From: Trifolium pratense
Lineage: Eukaryota; Streptophyta; Magnoliopsida; Fabales; Fabaceae
DNA length: 64,000 nt
Direction of reading: 5' to 3'
Assembly: GCF_020283565.1 (NCBI RefSeq)
Contig: NC_060064.1
Coordinates: 29,098,337-29,162,336, forward strand
Part shown: positions 58,652-64,000 of the stretch, in pieces
Layout: each line of letters starts with the position of its first letter
Position numbering within the stretch: position 1 is the first letter of the stretch
The notes under the pieces: model-generated
The model's database searches: none
The model's input: only the letters and a program-made list of their open reading frames with translations
Told to the model about the DNA's origin: nothing
Made by a program: the position numbers and the translations under genes

Positions 58652-61600
58652 GGGTTTCAGAAACAGAAGGAGGAGATTAAGAGTAGACAAAGAATAGAAG
58701 TAGTGTAGCAGAAAATTAGAAGCACGAGAAGTGGATCTTATGTCACTTTAATTATATTTTTCCCTTTTGATATATGGTTTATGTTTTCTCGATATTATTG
58801 AATTAATCTGTGTTTGCATCTCTATAAGGCACAGCTAACCTTTAACTAGTTGATTCCTCCATAGATACCAGCGATGAAGAGATAACAAAAGTCAAATAGA
58901 AGAGGAAAAACAAACCACTTCTGTTTACAGAAAGTGTACAGAGACATTGACAGAAAGTGAACAGACGGTGGCCGGAAAGTGTACAGACAGTTTCCAGAAA
59001 GTGTAGGCTCGGTGGTTAACATGAAGTACTTGATAGCATCAAGTGCTCAATCAAGATTTGAGGATACTGACAGTAGAAAGTAACAGGACATGTTTTCTAA
59101 AGGGTTATTTATGGAAGTAGATTTCCCTAGATAGGAGCTCGTGAGTCGTGATACCATGAGAAAAATAGGAAGAAGAATCATTTGCCCCAACAGCATGCTT
59201 AATTTATATACATGGAAATTACAATCATAATAGTCAAAAATGCAATTTATGAGGGAGCAATTAAGCTAGCACTACTTAAGATACATTGAACTTGATATAC
59301 TTGTTATACAATGAATCTAAGGTACTTGGAAAGTGGAGCATAAATATATTTTAATTTCCAGCAAAGATTTTAATATATGCACAAATATCCAAGAAAAGTG
59401 ATGCTGTTAGAAGAAATGAGAAAATGAAATAAGTGGCATCACTAAGCCTAGCTTTATTTGCTGAAATAAGTGTTTTCCTAAGTCGTCACGATGTATTTCT
59501 CATGTCAAGGGGAAATAATCAAGGGAAAGAATGACAAAAGAGTACTTTTTCTAACCTGTAACTGTCCACGAATACTATCAAGAACTTCACCAGTCATTCT
59601 CTCAAAGAAAAGGATTCCCTGTAGATACAACCATTAATCCATTATATGGTATATTATATAAGCACATATATAACTGATGAGTATGTTCATAAAAGAAAAT
59701 TAATGTTCAAAAAATATATAACTAACGTAACCAAAAAATTAATGTTAATATTTTTTTGCCGCAAAAATTAATGTTTATATTATTCACTAGTCAATGTAAC
59801 CAAAAAGTTAGACATCCACAATGGAGCTCCCTTCATTTGGGGTAAGCACTCAATCTTTCCAAATGTAGTCAAACTCGAGATTCTGCCTAGGATCAGGAGC
59901 GGGATAAAAAATTGCAAGGATCCTACGAAGGGAAACATTGTACTTCTATATATTCACAGGCATACATGCAAGGATAAAAAAACGAGTAAATAACCTCTAA
60001 ATCACAACATTAAACTAAGGCCCCGTTTTTTTTTGGTACAAACTAAGGCCCCGTTTGACCCTACTTATTTTCTACTTTTCTACTTCTCCTTAAAAGAAAT
60101 AGAGAAGTAGAAAATTGTATTTGGCCCTATTTCTCCTTAAAAGAATTAGAGAAATAAAGTAAAGAAGTAGAAAATAAGGAGAAGTTGGGTCAAACCTATG
60201 TTGCACAGGTACTCCGTTTTAGACAGAGTACCGGTACCGGGTACGTACCGGGTACCGGTACGCGTATGGTACTCCCATGGTACGTACCCTCAAAGTACCG
60301 AGTTTTTTTGTTTGTTTTTTCTTGTGGGTACACGCGTGGTACTTCCGGGGTACGCGCGTGGTACTCTCAGGGTACACACGTGGTACATATTTCATCAAAA
60401 ACTATTTTTTTTTTTTGCAACACTTTCCAATCTCATTCTTCTTTTATTTGTTTATTTTTTTAATAAAGATTCATTTTAGTTTAAAATTAGAATCAATTCA
60501 GTCTCCTTCCCTTTTTATTTATTTTTAAAAGTAGAGCCGCATAGTCTTACTACTACTCTTAATTTCCTAAACGTGTAAACCACAATACTTTTAAAGTTTG
60601 CTATTTTTTATGTTTAATTATTTTTTTAAGAATATAATTTTATTATTTTAAGTATATAACTATATTAAAAAAAATTATACAAGCGTACCCGTACCTTAAT
60701 TTTTCTAAAAATACCGTACCACGTACCGGTACCGGTACCGGATACCGGTACCGTACCCGCACCTGTGCAACATAGGGTCAAACACAATTTTTTACTTATT
60801 TACTACTTTTAAGGAGAAGAAAAAAAGTGGAAAATAGGTAGGGCCAAACGGGGCCTAAGTTAATAATGCGATCCCGGTTCAAACTCACGAGTTTGACCAT
60901 ACCATGCACCTCCAGCAATCCTGGCTGTACCGCAGCATGAAACCATGGTTGTGGATTGTAGAATTGTACAATCCTACACATTGGCTCACGGTCTTGACTA
61001 CAGTAAGCACGTCAATAATAATTTATTAAATCATTTATTATCTTGGTGTCAAAGGAGAGAGTGCTTATACAAGCCTTTTCTCTCAATAGGACTCTTATTG
61101 GTTATCCCACAATGAGAGATATCTGATAAGTTTGAGTTCTTATTGAGTAAAAGAATCCTCATTGGGGGGATGCTGTTACAATGCAAGGTTTGTTTGAGAG
61201 CACTTTTTCTCTACTAACAAGTTTACTGAATATCAAAACTAACCGACTGACTCCTAGCTCCTTTACATTTATAGGTTTCAATTACATCCTCATTAATTCC
61301 CTCTTCACCATTGGGTGCCTATCATAACACTTGTTATATATAGACAACATACCAAAGGTTCATAAAAAACTCATTTTCTACAAGAATAAATGCTTTATTT
61401 TGAGTAAAAAAAAAAAGCTTTACTTTTGCATGTTCAAAAACATACCTGTAGATGGTCAAATTCATGTTGGAATATTCGTGCTGGAAGGCCAGACAAACTG
61501 ACCGAAAACCATGTTCCCTTCAGATCACGTGCATCAATCTTCACAGATTCTGGTCGCTACACCACACAATAATGAGACTTGTTTGAGTAGGAATGAGATA

Positions 61601-63232
61601 AAATCATTAAAATACCATCTCCGAATCCGATAGAGTCATGAAATTTTAGAACAAGCAATGTTTCTTTTGTTGGGTACAGTTTAAAATACCAGCAAAAGAA
61701 AAAAACTTTAACTACATATATATACAAGTAAAAACTTTGTTATAGATAGCAAACAGAACAAAGTGAAATGACAAATTTGAGCACACACGAGTGTGATTAA
61801 CAAAATAAATCAAGAAGGAAAATGAAACAGACATATTGCCATCGAACTCATCATGATAACCACTCAACAATAACCAATGCAACAATTCGTTCAGAAAGGA
61901 ACTCAAATAAATTACATGACATATTTATTGAACCTAAAAGGATGGTTATGCTAAATATTTAGTTCTTGTTGGATGCTACGCTCCATATTTCTGGTTTCGT
62001 TTTTGGTAGTTTCTAATTGCCAGAAAGAAGAAACTCTCGCACTTTCCAAAATCCAATTGGTCGGAAGAAACACGATGAGTATTGTTAGATCCAACAGAAA
62101 ATATCAAACTGAAATAAGACTGATTCGTAATGAAGATGAACTCAGATGATTAATCCTCTAATGCAATATGAATTGGAACAGTAAATGACAATGGATCGAG
62201 ATGAATCTCCTGGCAAAATGAAGAAAAGTAAATGATACTCCCACAATGAGAGCACCCCCTCTGAGACAGGAAACCATCCCAATACTCAGCCCCCTCACTT
62301 CCTTTATAACCGCATTACCTTCTTTCTTAACCTCCAATTACAAGGTGCCACCAGTCCACTTTGTTATAATTTCCCCTCTCCCTTCTAACCGCTTCCCTGT
62401 ATACTCTCTGCACTTCATCGCGTGCCTATCAAAGTATCAATTATCATGTAACCTTAAAATCTAAGTAGTCAATGGCAGATAGTGGCCGACCCCCTAACCG
62501 CTATAGTGATGCAGCGGGTATGTCGAAGTCTAAAGAAATAATAAAATAGTTGCATAAACAAAGAAACAGGGAGGAGAGCATGGTCAGAGAAGAAAGACCG
62601 CCGCAACGCAATTTCGACTGCAATGGCTGAGATTTACTTAAGAACTTAGATGTAAGGATTTTCTATAATGGCTAGCAAATACTTCAAGCTTATAGTTGCA
62701 CCTTACTTTATATATTAAGCAAAACCTAATCACCAATAACTAAGCTTGATATGCATTATTGGGGAACTAAAATTTGAATTTACATGCACCAAATGATCAT
62801 TAAAGTTTTGTTTGGCAAGACAGAAAGCGTGAGTAGAGGATAGCAAAAGAAGAGACCAAGATTTTTGAAGTTCAGACGAAGATAGGTTGGAAGATTACTA
62901 TGAAATATGTAAACATAATAGATGGGAAACAGTTCATACTCATACAAAGTTCAAAAGTAGCTATCTCCATATAAACTAGCCTAAAAGGAAAGCTAGATTC
63001 AAAATAGTACAGTAAAAGAAAAGAGTTTCATTTTCATACCTTTACATCAGCATTAATGCCGGGAAAAGATAGACAACCCTCATTAAAGAGTGTCCGGTTC
63101 TTTGAGTATTTACTAACTCTTGGGTTTACAAGAACAATTTCTTCTCCTTCACCACGTTCACCTACTGGATTGAAAACCATAAGTTGAACATTAATTCCTA
63201 CTTGGGGTGCTGAGAGACCAATGCCATCAGTT
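58408..63232 (-). CDS. PDF1B: Peptide deformylase, PDF1B type (5' exons outside the window)
   Basis: Four exons are visible on the minus strand: 63040-63232, 61446-61556, 59556-59618 and 58408-58509, with matching phases, giving the last 155 residues. The enzyme removes the formyl group from the initiator Met of proteins made in plastids and mitochondria. All three catalytic motifs are present: GIGLSAPQVG (motif 1), EGCLSFP (motif 2, metal-binding Cys) and QHEFDHLQ|G (motif 3, two metal-binding His and the catalytic Glu, split by an intron). The first visible exon begins in mid-codon before TDGIGL. The N-terminus with its transit peptide is not present downstream to 64000. Motif 1 with SAPQ and the C-terminal LPSPEKIESR fit PDF1B better than PDF1A. 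Ends with FRKL and TAA at 58408-58410. Confidence 0.95.
58600..58650 (+). repeat. (GT)n microsatellite, about 25 units
   Basis: Perfect dinucleotide run in the last intron of the deformylase gene. Confidence 0.95.
58920..59010 (+). repeat. Short imperfect repeats ACAGAAAGTG
   Basis: (A/C)CAGAAAGTG(T/A)ACAG recurs at about 58928, 58949, 58972 and 58992 with variations, within the same intron. Confidence 0.55.
60047..60855. mobile_element. PIF/Harbinger (Tourist) MITE in a deformylase intron
   Basis: Ends GGCCCCGTTTGACCCTAC and (reverse) GGCCCCGTTTGGCCCTAC with TAA on both sides (60044-60046, 60856-60858). CTTCTCCTTAAAAG subterminal motifs recur inside. Without the nested insert it would be about 220 bp. 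A second ACTAAGGCCCCGTTT lies just before it at 60014-60028. Confidence 0.85.
60196..60775. mobile_element. hAT-type element nested in the Harbinger MITE
   Basis: Inverted ends CTATGTTGCACAGGT and its complement, flanked by the 8-bp repeat GGTCAAAC (60188-60195, 60776-60783). 580 bp. Subterminal regions at both ends are packed with GGTACC and GTACCGG words (60228-60365 and 60705-60755), probable transposase-binding sites. The overlapping small frames at 60185-60528 are not genes. Confidence 0.88.
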
Positions 63233-63899
63233 CTGTAGAAAAAGGAAGTCAACCGATAATGTAACATATTAACATTCAGTAAATTGCAAGGACTAGTTAG
63301 AAAGTACCCAAGGTATGGATTATTGTTAGTTTCATTCTAAATGTTGTAATACAATACAAGGTATTGATTTCTCTGAAATATCTCTCAAATGTTATTTGAA
63401 TTACACTATTGATAATATTGATATATAAATCAACCTGGCGTACATAATTGAAAATATATTTCAAGTGTTGTTCCAAATCAACTATTTTTCTGCTTTATTA
63501 GTAAAACAGATTTACTGTTTATGCAAGACCACAACACAAGGTGAAAAGACAAACTTTGGGCGTGGGACTATTCTGCAATTGAGTGTGTGTAGGTTTTATA
63601 TGTTCACCCAAACTATGCTTTGTATTCCCCAAGCAATTTCTACCACCTAAATAAGGTAGCCAATGGCTAATATCCAATATTCAACAACTATAACAAACAA
63701 GAACCAACACAATGTATTATCATCGATTCATTATCAGTTCATGCTATCGTGGCATTGACATGAGACAAAAGTACAAAATTTTTAAATATGGTTGATTTTA
63801 GTTATAAACAATTCTTGAAAATAATTACTTTTGATATTAGAATAAGGGTGTGTTCAGGAAAAGCAACTTAATCAAGTGTTCATTGAAATGTTGAATATT
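63233..63899 (+). other. Intron or 5' side of the deformylase gene
   Basis: No further exon was found: none of the frames shows the motif-1-proximal DEMFDVMY-like sequence expected next. AT-rich. Confidence 0.5.
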
Positions 63900-64000
63900 A
63901 CCTCTGTCCCTGAATATAAGACCCTCTTGAGAATTTTTTTGGTACCTTTTTATAAGACTGTCTTTCAATTTCCAACCATAATTATTATTTCTTTAATTAC
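63900..64000. mobile_element. Left end of a Stowaway-like MITE (cut by window)
   Basis: TA followed by CCTCTGTCCCTGAATATAAGACC resembles the Stowaway consensus CTCCCTCCGTCCCATAATATAAGACC. The right end lies outside. Confidence 0.5.

Noticed and set aside
60185..60528. Three overlapping 80-90 codon frames
   Set aside because: Artefacts of GGTACC repeats in the hAT element.

Overview
This is plant nuclear DNA from a nodulating legume of the inverted-repeat-lacking clade, most likely Medicago or a close relative. The base composition is AT-rich and intron-containing genes carry GT..AG splice sites. The strongest marker is a set of two-exon genes for nodule-specific cysteine-rich (NCR) peptides, a family known only from that legume clade. 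The species call is an inference; no search was run.

Layout. 1-2754 is the 3' end of a Ty3/gypsy retrotransposon (polyprotein C-terminus plus a 2.4-kb LTR), inserted in the first copy of a tandem segmental duplication. Copy 1 is about 2755-17039, copy 2 is 17040-32327, and a shorter third copy starts at 32328. Each full copy holds a non-autonomous LTR element with a 69-bp minisatellite nested in a truncated LINE, a copia RNase H fragment, a dead exon of a membrane-protein gene, a minus-strand 4-Cys NCR gene, LINE fragments, a plus-strand 4-Cys NCR gene and SINEs. Copy 2 ends with a 2.35-kb Mutator-like element. Copy 3 lacks the LINE and LTR insertions, keeps more of the copia 3' end, and carries a further NCR gene (34722-35009).

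36900-41345 holds the probable parent of the dead exons, a minus-strand multi-pass membrane protein gene whose last exon is not found. 43613-45525 is a complete four-exon glutaredoxin gene (minus strand, CPFC active site). 46527-50856 and 53899-58240 are a second tandem duplication (offset about 7.38 kb), each copy with a gypsy gag remnant, a TRIM-like element, a SINE, a Stowaway MITE and a 6-Cys NCR gene. Between them lie a 79-bp tRNA-like SINE, a 689-bp fold-back Mutator-type element and a Helitron 3' terminus. 58408 to the end is the minus-strand 3' part of a peptide deformylase (PDF1B-type) gene; one intron holds a Harbinger-type MITE that itself contains a hAT-type element.

The conserved housekeeping genes (glutaredoxin, deformylase, membrane protein) frame accessory DNA in which NCR genes multiply by segmental duplication and transposons pile up. 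In all, seven complete NCR genes and one orphan first exon are visible; because of their introns several do not appear as single open reading frames.
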